Shown here: in pieces, positions 57,708 through 64,000 of the stretch
Layout of the letters: every line of letters starts with the position of its first letter
Numbering within the stretch: position 1 is the first letter of the stretch
Origin: Leptofilum sp041748655
GTDB lineage: Bacteria; Chloroflexota; Anaerolineae; Promineifilales; Promineifilaceae
Direction: 5' to 3'
Length of the DNA: 64,000 nt
Assembly: GCA_041748655.1 (NCBI GenBank)
Contig: JBGTCV010000006.1
Location: 62,001-126,000, forward strand
Made by a program: the position numbers and the translations under genes
The notes under the pieces: generated by a model
The model's input: only the letters and a program-made list of their open reading frames with translations
What the model was told of the DNA's origin: nothing
Database searches by the model: none

Positions 57708-59357
57708 TCAGGCGACGACATCTGCCACTGTTAGCCACGGCCGTTTCGGGAAGAGGCGGCTGATTTGGGGGGCAAAGGTGGGGTGATGGGGCAGCACAAC
57801 GGCCGTTTCCCCCTCACCAATCACCCGTCCCGCTTCCAAAATAATCACCCGCTGCGCTACCTGGGCGACCAGCTCAACATCGTGCGTCACCAGCAAGATG
57901 CCCTTGCCCTGCGCCAGCCACCCCTGCCAGATGTCGATTAAAGCCCCTTTGGCGGCGTAATCCAGGCCACGGGTTGGCTCATCCAGCAAAACAAGCCCCG
58001 GCTGGGTGATGGCTACCGCGCCGAGCGCCACGCGCTGCCGCTGCCCCACGGAGAGGTCGCGGGGGTACAGGTTGTGCATCTCTGCCAGCCCCAGCTGGGT
58101 TAACAGGGCCATAACGGCCGTTTCGTCCCGCGCCAGCCCATGATTTTGCAGGGTGATGGTTAGCTCTTCCGCCACGGTTTCAGCAAACAGCAGATCATCC
58201 GGGTTTTGCGGCAGGTAGGCCACCTGGCGGCAAATGTCGGCTACGGAGCGGTTTTGGTTGGTACGGCCGTTGATCTGTACCTCCCCCGTTTTCGGCTGCA
58301 AAAGCCCCACGATGCATTGCAGCAGCGTGCTTTTCCCCGCGCCATTGTGCCCCAGCAGCGCCACCAGTTCCCCCGCGCCCACCGTTAGCGATACGTCCTG
58401 TAAAACGGCCGTCTCTTCATAGGCAAAGGAGATAGCTTCTATCGTCAACAGCCCCTTTTTCACTGCTTTTTCTGAGGCTGCCACCTGCTGCGCTGCCTCA
58501 GCATGAGGCTGTGTTCCGATTTGTGCCACAAATTTTTGCGCCTCCTCTACCGTCAGTGGCAGCGGATGCCAGCCCAGGCGGCGGCCCAGCGCCACTACCG
58601 GCGGCACCTGCGCCAGATGGTGGATGGCTTCGCGTGGTGGGGCATCGAGGGTGATACGGCCGTCTGCCAGGTGCACCACCCGGCTCACAAACGGCAGCAC
58701 CCGCTCCAGCCGATGTTCTGCCAGCAGGATGGTGTAGCCATGCTTCTGGTTGAGCCGCACCAGGCTGTCTAGCAAATCGGCTGCGGCCTGTGGGTCCAGC
58801 TGGCTGGTGGGTTCATCCAGCGCCAGCAGGGTGGGGCGCAGCGCCAGGGCGGTGGCCAGGGCCACTTTTTGCCGTTCACCACCAGACAGCGTGCGCAACG
58901 GCCGTTCCCGCAGCGGCATCAGGTTCAGCAAGGTCAGCATCTCTGTTACCCGCGCCTGCATCAACTGCCGCAGGCGTATCTCCTCGGCTTTGCTCTCGTG
59001 CCGCCCCTGCTTTTGGAACTCCGCGCTGCTTTCCAGGCCAAAGGCGATCTCCGGCTCGACACGGTCTAGCACCGCCTGGGCTTCCGGATTTTGGAAGACA
59101 AAGCCAACGTGGCGGCTCAGCTGCTGTGGCCCGGCGGCCACGGCATCCAGCCCGTTGATCCGCACCTGGCCTTGCAGCAGGCCGCCACTCATATGGGGTA
59201 TCAAGCCGTTCAGGCAGCGCAGCAGCGTGCTTTTGCCGGAGCCAGACTCCCCGGTGAGCAGTACAAATTCGCCCGGCTGTACCTGGAGGGAAACTGCCTG
59301 CAATGCCGGGTAGGAGCGCTGTGGATAGGTGTAGGTGAGGCCGCTGATCTTAATCAT
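57708..59357 (-). CDS. ecfA: ECF transporter ATPase, fused EcfA-EcfA'
   Basis: The product is about 549 residues with two ABC ATPase domains in one chain. Domain 1: LLTGESGSGKSTLLRCL (Walker A), RTLSGGERQKVALATALA (signature), LLALDEPTSQLDP (Walker B). Domain 2: ALLGHNGAGKSTLLQCIVG, DLSVGQRQRVALGAVA and LVLLDEPTRGLDYAA. MIKISGLTYTYP at 59357 is the start and overlaps the end of ecfT by eight bases; 15 further upstream codons are Cys-rich and unlikely. It powers the B12 importer with EcfT and the S component. Fusion fixes the ATPase pair as a heterodimer. Confidence 0.92.
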   Translation of the reverse strand: MIKISGLTYTYPQRSYPALQAVSLQVQPGEFVLLTGESGSGKSTLLRCLNGLIPHMSGGLLQGQVRINGLDAVAAGPQQLSRHVGFVFQNPEAQAVLDRVEPEIAFGLESSAEFQKQGRHESKAEEIRLRQLMQARVTEMLTLLNLMPLRERPLRTLSGGERQKVALATALALRPTLLALDEPTSQLDPQAAADLLDSLVRLNQKHGYTILLAEHRLERVLPFVSRVVHLADGRITLDAPPREAIHHLAQVPPVVALGRRLGWHPLPLTVEEAQKFVAQIGTQPHAEAAQQVAASEKAVKKGLLTIEAISFAYEETAVLQDVSLTVGAGELVALLGHNGAGKSTLLQCIVGLLQPKTGEVQINGRTNQNRSVADICRQVAYLPQNPDDLLFAETVAEELTITLQNHGLARDETAVMALLTQLGLAEMHNLYPRDLSVGQRQRVALGAVAITQPGLVLLDEPTRGLDYAAKGALIDIWQGWLAQGKGILLVTHDVELVAQVAQRVIILEAGRVIGEGETAVVLPHHPTFAPQISRLFPKRPWLTVADVVA

Positions 59358-60420
59358 GCGAAAATAGAATTGGCAGCGCCAACAGCAGCAGCGACAGTCC
59401 AATCAAGATATTGAATGGCGGCAGTGCGAGCTGGGGATAAGGCGAAAAGTAGAGGCTGCTTTGATCAACGAATGGCCAGGGGATGAGTTGGAGGAGCAGG
59501 GGGAGAACGGCCGTCAGGGTAACGGCCGTTTCGCGCCAGCTCCAGTGGCCGTTGTTGTACCGTCGTGCGGCCGTTTTTTCACCCAAAGTCCACACCAGCA
59601 CCAGCAATATGAGCACCCCGCCACCCAGCAGCACCCAGCCCGGCCAACCCCACCAAAAACTGATCAGCCAACCGGCAAAGGAAGTGCCCAGCCCCAGCAG
59701 CAGCAGCCCTTGCACCAGCAGCGGTTGGCGCGACGGAGCCGTCGCCCCATAGCCGCGTGACACCATCGCCTCCGCCAGCGACATGGCACGCTCCATGCCG
59801 CCTACCAGCAGCGGAATCAGAATCGGCCGCCAGTCGCGCCAGCCGCGAATCTGGTGGCCGCGAATGGCCTGCGCTGCCTGGATTTTTTGCCAGTGGCGGC
59901 GCGTTTCCGGCACGTAGGTCAGGGCAATCAGCACCACCAGCCCCAGATTTTGGAAAGCGCGGGGCGTCAGGTGAACCAGATCGCTGCCGGGAACAATGTT
60001 ATTGAAGGTAAGAAAGATCACCAGTAGGGTGAGCAGCATTAAACCGTTGATGGCCCCGTAAACGGCCGCTTCCAGCGTCAGCGCGCCACCAATCAGCGGC
60101 CAATTCTGCGGCAGTCGAAGCAGGACCGTGCTGCCAATATGGACAAACAACAAATTGAACGTGGTTGAAAATGTCAGCACAAACAGCGCAATACGCCCCA
60201 GCGGCAGCTGAAAAGCTGTATTGGCATTTTGCCAGCGTGTTCCCACCAGCCGCGCCGCCAGTAGGACGATTAGAATATAGAGTGGATTGCGCGTCAGCAT
60301 GGCCAGCAGCGCCGCCGCCAACGTCCAGATAACCCAGGCCCGCGCATCCACTCGCCCATTTTTCGACGAATTCAGGGCCGGTTTAGCTATCGCCTTTATT
60401 TCATTTAAGCTGCTATCCAA
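59350..60420 (-). CDS. ecfT: ECF transporter transmembrane component EcfT
   Basis: The 356-residue protein has several N-terminal helices, a long cytoplasmic coupling region and further C-terminal helices. The EcfT family signature is visible: TYVPETRRHWQKIQAAQAIR for the first coupling helix and ERAMSLAEAMVSRGYG for the second, whose Ala-Arg-Gly type motif contacts the ATPases. Its stop overlaps the ecfA start. It lies 36 bases after the S component gene. Confidence 0.9.
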   Translation of the reverse strand: MDSSLNEIKAIAKPALNSSKNGRVDARAWVIWTLAAALLAMLTRNPLYILIVLLAARLVGTRWQNANTAFQLPLGRIALFVLTFSTTFNLLFVHIGSTVLLRLPQNWPLIGGALTLEAAVYGAINGLMLLTLLVIFLTFNNIVPGSDLVHLTPRAFQNLGLVVLIALTYVPETRRHWQKIQAAQAIRGHQIRGWRDWRPILIPLLVGGMERAMSLAEAMVSRGYGATAPSRQPLLVQGLLLLGLGTSFAGWLISFWWGWPGWVLLGGGVLILLVLVWTLGEKTAARRYNNGHWSWRETAVTLTAVLPLLLQLIPWPFVDQSSLYFSPYPQLALPPFNILIGLSLLLLALPILFSHD

Positions 60421-60433
60421 AATAAAGCCTCGC

Positions 60434-60459
60434 TTAGATAAGTTTTGTCAGTCAATCAG
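60434..60459. repeat. TTAGATAAGTTTTGTCAGTC short repeat
   Basis: A 26-base sequence with one mismatch to 12812-12837, here between the S-component and EcfT genes. Its role is unknown. Confidence 0.5.
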
Positions 60460-61235
60460 CTCCGCTGCCCTTTTACAATCTCAAAATGAAACCGGTCGCG
60501 GAAGCGAGACAATGCCCGTACCGCCGGAATGCCGAGAATGATAATCAGCGCAACATTGCCAATGGAGCGTCCTAAATCCCACAGCAGGGAGGTGGCCAGA
60601 TAAAATGCACCATACCGGCTCACCGTTTCGCCGAGGCCAATGCCTGGCTGCCAGCTTGTGGCAGCACTGCCCAGCAAAAATGGCCACGAGTAAAGGTTGA
60701 TGATGAAACCAAACAAAATGCCCCAGATAAAGCCCCAGCCAAGCAGCAGGATTAATTCCCATTGGGGCCGGCTGGGGTGTGGCAGCCAGCCAGAAGAGAG
60801 CCCCACCCAGCCTGCGGTAAACATCTGGTAGGGCAGCCACGGCCCTACCCCGCCGGTAATCAGGGCAGAGACCAGCAGCGTCATGGTGCCGAGCAAAAAG
60901 CCAAAACGAGCGCCGAAGACGTAGCCTGCCAAAATGATGGGAGCAAAAATGGGTGAAAAGCCGCCGGGCCCAGGAATAGCAATTTCGATGAATCGCAGCA
61001 CAGAGGTGATGGCCACCAGAATGCCCAGCGCGGCCACAATTTTGGCGCTGACGGCTTGCCCCTGCACCTCTACCAGCAACACCACCAGCGAGAGGATGAG
61101 GAGCAGCATGGTGATCAGCGGTGGCAGATTTTCCTGGGCGACCTCAGGCTGTGGCAGCAGGAAGGGGGCCAGGAAGGTGACAATGCCAGTAGAGATGGCC
61201 AGCAGGTAAATAGCGGCGGTGGCGATTCGGTTCAT
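60456..61235 (-). CDS. ECF transporter S component, probable cobalamin binder
   Basis: The 259-residue protein has about seven to eight hydrophobic helices. GPGGFSPIFAPIILAGYVFG and TGGVGPWLPYQMFTAGWVGL resemble the substrate-facing segments of ECF S components. It is encoded directly before ecfT-ecfA, under a cobalamin riboswitch, with an overlap of four bases to the DUF4430-like gene. That context makes cobalamin the likely substrate. The sequence does not obviously match BtuM or CbrT as I remember them, so it could be a distinct S-component family. Confidence 0.82.
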   Translation of the reverse strand: MNRIATAAIYLLAISTGIVTFLAPFLLPQPEVAQENLPPLITMLLLILSLVVLLVEVQGQAVSAKIVAALGILVAITSVLRFIEIAIPGPGGFSPIFAPIILAGYVFGARFGFLLGTMTLLVSALITGGVGPWLPYQMFTAGWVGLSSGWLPHPSRPQWELILLLGWGFIWGILFGFIINLYSWPFLLGSAATSWQPGIGLGETVSRYGAFYLATSLLWDLGRSIGNVALIIILGIPAVRALSRFRDRFHFEIVKGQRS

Positions 61236-61861
61236 GTGCTGTTTTTTGCTTTGTTGGTGCGTAGAATGAGGAGTCCCAGACCGGCAATAACGGCCGTAAA
61301 GAGAATATAGGGCAGCCAGGAAACGGCCGTTTCCCCCTCATCCACCACCGATACAGGCGAAGACGCTGCCGCAGCGCCCGCCTGGCACACGTCACTAAAA
61401 CTCAGCACAGGAGGCGGCAGGGCCGCAGTCACAGAGCCTGGTCCCCATGACCAACCATTTAACGTGCCATTTGTGACGGGGAATACGCTGGCCCCACCTT
61501 GCGAATATTGCCAATCCCCCTCTGTGTAATGCCAGTAGGACCAATAAACGCAATCGCCGCCCCCCTTACATTGACATAAGCAGTCATTTGCGGGGCAGCC
61601 AACCCCGTCAATGCTGCATACCAGCGCCCCAGCACCCTGAATCTCGACCACCACATCCAGACCAGAGCGCTGTAATAGGTCATACCCGGTAATTTGCGGT
61701 TCAGTAAACGAAACGCAGGCGCTCTGGACATTGTCATCACCCAGACGCACAACGAGCGCGGCCTGGTTTGGCGTTTGGGCCGCCAGCCGCGGCGGCAAAT
61801 AGGCCAGAACCGTAATAGCTATCAGTAACAACCCTAATTGTTTTTGTGTGCTAGACATCAT
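61232..61861 (-). CDS. Membrane-anchored DUF4430-like protein (transcobalamin beta-domain type)
   Basis: The 209-residue product has an N-terminal signal (LLLIAITVLAYLPPRLAA), an exported domain and a C-terminal transmembrane helix (about 181-200) with a basic end (RTNKAKNST). The domain shows LLQRSGLDVVVEIQG, six cysteines in VCSIDGVGCPANDCLCQCKG, and YWSYWHYTEGDWQYSQGGAS with NGTLNGWSWG, the DUF4430 pattern that also forms the beta domain of human intrinsic factor and transcobalamin. It is stop-start overlapped with the S component. I infer a surface B12-binding half, working with the preceding alpha-domain protein. Confidence 0.82.
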   Translation of the reverse strand: MMSSTQKQLGLLLIAITVLAYLPPRLAAQTPNQAALVVRLGDDNVQSACVSFTEPQITGYDLLQRSGLDVVVEIQGAGALVCSIDGVGCPANDCLCQCKGGGDCVYWSYWHYTEGDWQYSQGGASVFPVTNGTLNGWSWGPGSVTAALPPPVLSFSDVCQAGAAAASSPVSVVDEGETAVSWLPYILFTAVIAGLGLLILRTNKAKNST

Positions 61862-61929
61862 AAAAAGATCGAGATCAGAGATTGGTCCAATCTCCCAGAT
61901 TGGACCAATCTAGGAACGAACCCCAAGGG

Positions 61930-62949
61930 TTAAGGCGTGCTTGCCAGAGCAGGGATGGCCTGCACGGTGGTGAAGAAATCGTCAAAGGGACCAGAGCCAA
62001 AGTCAGCCTGGAAAGCGCCTGAGTCGCTTTGGTAAGCCAATAGGGCGGAGAGCGGCGTGCTGCCGCCTTGATCCCAGGTGCCGCCAGCGGTGTAGAAATC
62101 TTCGCCCAGGGCGCTGAGTGCCTGCACAACCAGCGCCGTGCTGTTGGCGCTGCCGCCATACCCGGTGCCGTATTCCCAGCCGCCAGTTGCCAGCTGGCTG
62201 TTGGCCAGAAAGGTTTTGGCAGTGGTGAGCGCCGTGCCGTCTAGCGGTTCGCCACTGGCTGCAAGGGCCATGATGGCGATGCCTGTCGCGTCTGCGTTGT
62301 CGCTGGTGCCAAAGCCATCATCCCAGGAACCGTTGTCCGCTTGCTGATCTTTGAGCCATTGCACGGCGTTTGCCGGGGCAGTTTCATTAACAGCTGCCAG
62401 CGCCAGCAGCACCAGGGATTGATCGAAGGCGGTGGCGACTGTGTAGTGGCCGTCCAGGGAGAGATGGTTTGTCAGCGTGGCCACCAGGTTATTCCCCATA
62501 AAGTCGCGGGGGTTTTGTTGGGCGGCTGCCAGCGCTAGGATTGCCTTTCCGGCTGCCCCACCGCCACTGGCGGCAAAGTCGGCGACATTGGTGGCATCGC
62601 TTTGCAGAAAGGCCACAGGGTTGCTGCTTTTGCCGGGGTAGTTGGTGGTGGGATCAATGCCAGCGGCGCTGAGGGCGAGAATGGCGTCGAACGTGCCTGC
62701 GGCATCGGAGGGGGCCAGATTGGCCCCGCCGCTAAAGCTGCTGTAGCCGCCATCATCATTTTGATGGGTGTTGACCAACCAGTTGACGCTGGCGGCCAGG
62801 TCTTCCGGCTGTTCTGGGTAAAGAGCTTCCGCCGTGGTGGCAGCTGGGGCGGCGTTGTCTCTGATGCTTTTCAGCCCCCATACCAGCCCCACCAGAACCA
62901 GTACGCCCACCACTGCCACAATTATATTCTGCAAACTTCGCTTATTCAT
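61930..62949 (-). CDS. Exported alpha/alpha-toroid protein (transcobalamin alpha-domain type)
   Basis: The 339-residue product has an N-terminal anchor or signal (residues about 8-25) and then six or more helical-pair repeats of the prenyltransferase/terpene-cyclase toroid: VNWLVNTHQNDDGGYSSFSG, TFDAILALSAAGIDP, VQWLKDQQADNGSWDDGFG, ATGIAIMALAASGEP, LANSQLATGGWEYGTGYGGS and TALVVQALSALGED. The alpha domain of intrinsic factor and transcobalamin has the same fold and short helix patterns. It is the first gene after the cobalamin riboswitch and directly precedes the DUF4430-like gene. No prenyl-transfer zinc motif is seen. Confidence 0.82.
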   Translation of the reverse strand: MNKRSLQNIIVAVVGVLVLVGLVWGLKSIRDNAAPAATTAEALYPEQPEDLAASVNWLVNTHQNDDGGYSSFSGGANLAPSDAAGTFDAILALSAAGIDPTTNYPGKSSNPVAFLQSDATNVADFAASGGGAAGKAILALAAAQQNPRDFMGNNLVATLTNHLSLDGHYTVATAFDQSLVLLALAAVNETAPANAVQWLKDQQADNGSWDDGFGTSDNADATGIAIMALAASGEPLDGTALTTAKTFLANSQLATGGWEYGTGYGGSANSTALVVQALSALGEDFYTAGGTWDQGGSTPLSALLAYQSDSGAFQADFGSGPFDDFFTTVQAIPALASTP

Positions 62950-63004
62950 TTAATACCTCCTATCCTTTGGGTTTCCCCGTCAGAAAGGGCTGGAGGTATG
63001 CCAC

Positions 63005-63036
63005 AAAAAAACCCGATGCTTTAGGAGCATCGGGTT
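63005..63036 (-). terminator. Riboswitch-controlled terminator
   Basis: On the minus strand AACCCGATGCT pairs with AGCATCGGGTT followed by a run of T. It lies between the aptamer and the first gene. GGGTTGG (minus strand, 63079-63085) can pair with CCAACCC (63032-63038), which overlaps the 5' arm, giving an antiterminator. Confidence 0.88.
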
Positions 63037-63094
63037 GGAATCGGCAAAGACGCCTTACCATGTTACTACACATAGTTCCCAACCCTTTTTTCCA

Positions 63095-63260
63095 CGAGGG
63101 CGGACACTTATTCAAGGCGGGCGACCTGACTTATTAGCCTTTCAACAATGTGGTAGACTAAATCACAGTGGCGGGACCGTGCTGGACTTCTCGATGTTTC
63201 ATTACTGAGTCACCAGCTTCGCTTTTAAGCCTTGCCATCCGGGGCAGAGGCACCTTAAAT
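63095..63260 (-). ncRNA. Cobalamin riboswitch aptamer
   Basis: The reverse complement shows the conserved B12 aptamer blocks in order: AAGGTGCCTCTGCC, AAAAGCGAAGCTGGTGACTC, CCAGCACGGTCCCGCCACTG plus TGA, and the 3' B12 box AAGTCAGGTCGCCCGCC (about 63116-63132). It precedes the transcobalamin-like/ECF/adenosyltransferase operon and is followed by an intrinsic terminator with a visible antiterminator. High cobalamin should end transcription early. Confidence 0.93.
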
Positions 63261-63427
63261 AGGTTTCGCAAAAAGTAAAATTTTAGACTGAGAGTTTAGC
63301 AGAGTAGATGTTGGGCGTCAAAGCGATGTTGTGAAAATTTGGGTTGTTAAATTTTGCACGGAACAGCAGAACTCATTAGAATGATACTGTTCTGTGTATT
63401 ATGTTTACCTCAAACAGAGGATTCCGT

Positions 63428-63880
63428 ATGAAACAAAAACATTCTTTTAACTTTTTGATAGGTTTGCTGATTGGTGGCCTGGTTGGGCTGCTTTTTTGGT
63501 ATTGGCAAAAGAGCACTTCTGCCGAGGATGGCGCTTTGCAGCTGCTGGATAAGCTGGCGGCAACGGAGAGACGTGCCCGCGAGCTGAAAGAGTCGCTGGC
63601 GAGCGGCGGCGTGGAGCCAGAGGCGCTGCGGCATATCTCACTCACATCGCCTGGCACGGAGATCCCTTCATTTTTGTCCCGTTCCCGTGCAGATAGCGGC
63701 GCTTCAGATGATTTGACCGAGGTGAAGGGGATTGGAGCGGTGTTTAACGGCCGTCTTCAACAAGCCGGTATTGATTCATTTGCCAAGTTAAAGGGGCTGT
63801 CTGCCGAAGCATTAGCCGATATTTTGCAAGTCCGCCTGGGCCGCGCTGAGAATATTTTGGCAGAAGTGGCAAACCGGTAG
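63428..63880 (+). CDS. Membrane-anchored helix-hairpin-helix protein
   Basis: The 150-residue product has one N-terminal transmembrane helix (about 6-26), a charged coiled-coil-like linker, and a C-terminal helix-hairpin-helix domain: DDLTEVKGIGAVFNGRLQQA and IDSFAKLKGLSAEALADILQ, the pattern of small predicted 5' DNA nuclease/ribosomal L21-type HhH proteins. AGAGG seven bases upstream supports ATG 63428. It may bind DNA or protein at the membrane. Confidence 0.75.
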   Translation: MKQKHSFNFLIGLLIGGLVGLLFWYWQKSTSAEDGALQLLDKLAATERRARELKESLASGGVEPEALRHISLTSPGTEIPSFLSRSRADSGASDDLTEVKGIGAVFNGRLQQAGIDSFAKLKGLSAEALADILQVRLGRAENILAEVANR

Positions 63881-63979
63881 TTTCCATTTGGTTATTCTGG
63901 ATTAGTTAGTCTGGAGAGTGGCGCTCACCCCTCTCCACTTTCCGCTTTCTAAAGCTCCGATCGAGGTGATGGGTGATGT

Positions 63980-64000
63980 ATGACAGTTGAAACAATTCTG
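63980..64000 (+). CDS. Possible start of a gene cut by the window edge
   Basis: ATG at 63980 begins an open frame (MTVETIL) to the edge, 13 bases after GAGG at 63963. Too short to identify. Confidence 0.3.

Larger units (their letters stand above)
228..63754. repeat. Iterated palindrome ACGGCCGT across the window
   Basis: By hand I count about 109 copies of the 8-base palindrome ACGGCCGT, the first at 228-235 and the last at 63747-63754, often extended to AACGGCCGTT and flanked by GGGA/TCCC. They occur in coding DNA of both strands and in spacers; examples are 4304, 13260, 26774, 34601, 45532 and 58262. Chance would give one or two. The pattern recalls HIP1 of cyanobacteria. Confidence 0.9.

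Overview
The window reads as a chromosome segment of an uncultured Chloroflexota-like bacterium (Anaerolineae/Ardenticatenia type). This is an inference from gene content: pyruvate:ferredoxin oxidoreductase followed by a dihydroorotate-dehydrogenase-like gene, secreted proteins ending in FLPxxxR, ECF transport, and a menaquinone set. No rRNA, tRNA, CRISPR array, phage or intact insertion sequence was seen. The DNA is moderately GC-rich and densely coding, and gene boundaries are packed with several families of short dispersed repeats.

Layout. 1-2.4 kb: 3' end of nifJ and a DHODH-like gene, closed by a perfect-palindrome terminator. 2.4-7.2 kb: small membrane protein, EEP-family hydrolase, hypothetical, lipoprotein and secreted diheme protein, with a duplicated 127-bp intergenic repeat. 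7.2-12.8 kb: asparagine synthase, membrane glycosyltransferase, McjB-like protease, PqqD-like protein and HprK-like kinase, resembling the tailoring genes of a lasso-type RiPP cluster without a visible precursor. 13.2-17.8 kb: two large secreted proteins sharing a C-terminal domain; the first carries a frameshift just after its signal peptide. 18-24.6 kb: sugar-nucleotide and glycosyltransferase genes (gmd, phosphohexomutase, GT2, GT4) with a thioesterase and TatD. 24.7-35.9 kb: R2-like oxidase, PycTM-like membrane protein, lipoprotein, ychF, BtrH-like protein, two tandem cation/proton antiporters, RluA and a thioredoxin-TPR protein. 36-44.8 kb: HtrA, Lon, FolC, a membrane protein, a PQQ-type sugar dehydrogenase with a CHRD domain, and a hypothetical. 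44.8-52 kb: enolase-superfamily enzyme, menE, menD, menF and a TetR regulator. 52-55.3 kb: NTP pyrophosphohydrolase, HAD hydrolase, TauE exporter and small proteins. 55.3-63.3 kb: acyl-CoA ligase and a cobalamin-riboswitch-controlled operon.

The most interesting system is the riboswitch operon (63.3 to 57.0 kb, minus strand). A cobalamin riboswitch with a visible antiterminator/terminator precedes a secreted alpha/alpha-toroid protein, a membrane-anchored DUF4430-like protein, an ECF S component, EcfT, a fused double EcfA and a PduO-type cobalamin adenosyltransferase. The first two proteins correspond to the alpha and beta domains of animal intrinsic factor/transcobalamin, split into two genes. 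I infer an intrinsic-factor-like B12 capture module feeding an ECF importer and then adenosylation.

Two genome-wide signals stand out. The palindrome ACGGCCGT occurs about 109 times by my hand count, against one to two expected by chance, in genes and spacers alike, like a HIP1-type iterated palindrome. Several short-repeat families sit between genes and also inside conserved enzymes (asparagine synthase, MenE, MenD, MenF, a glycosyltransferase), always keeping the frame open and accounting for the extra length of those proteins.
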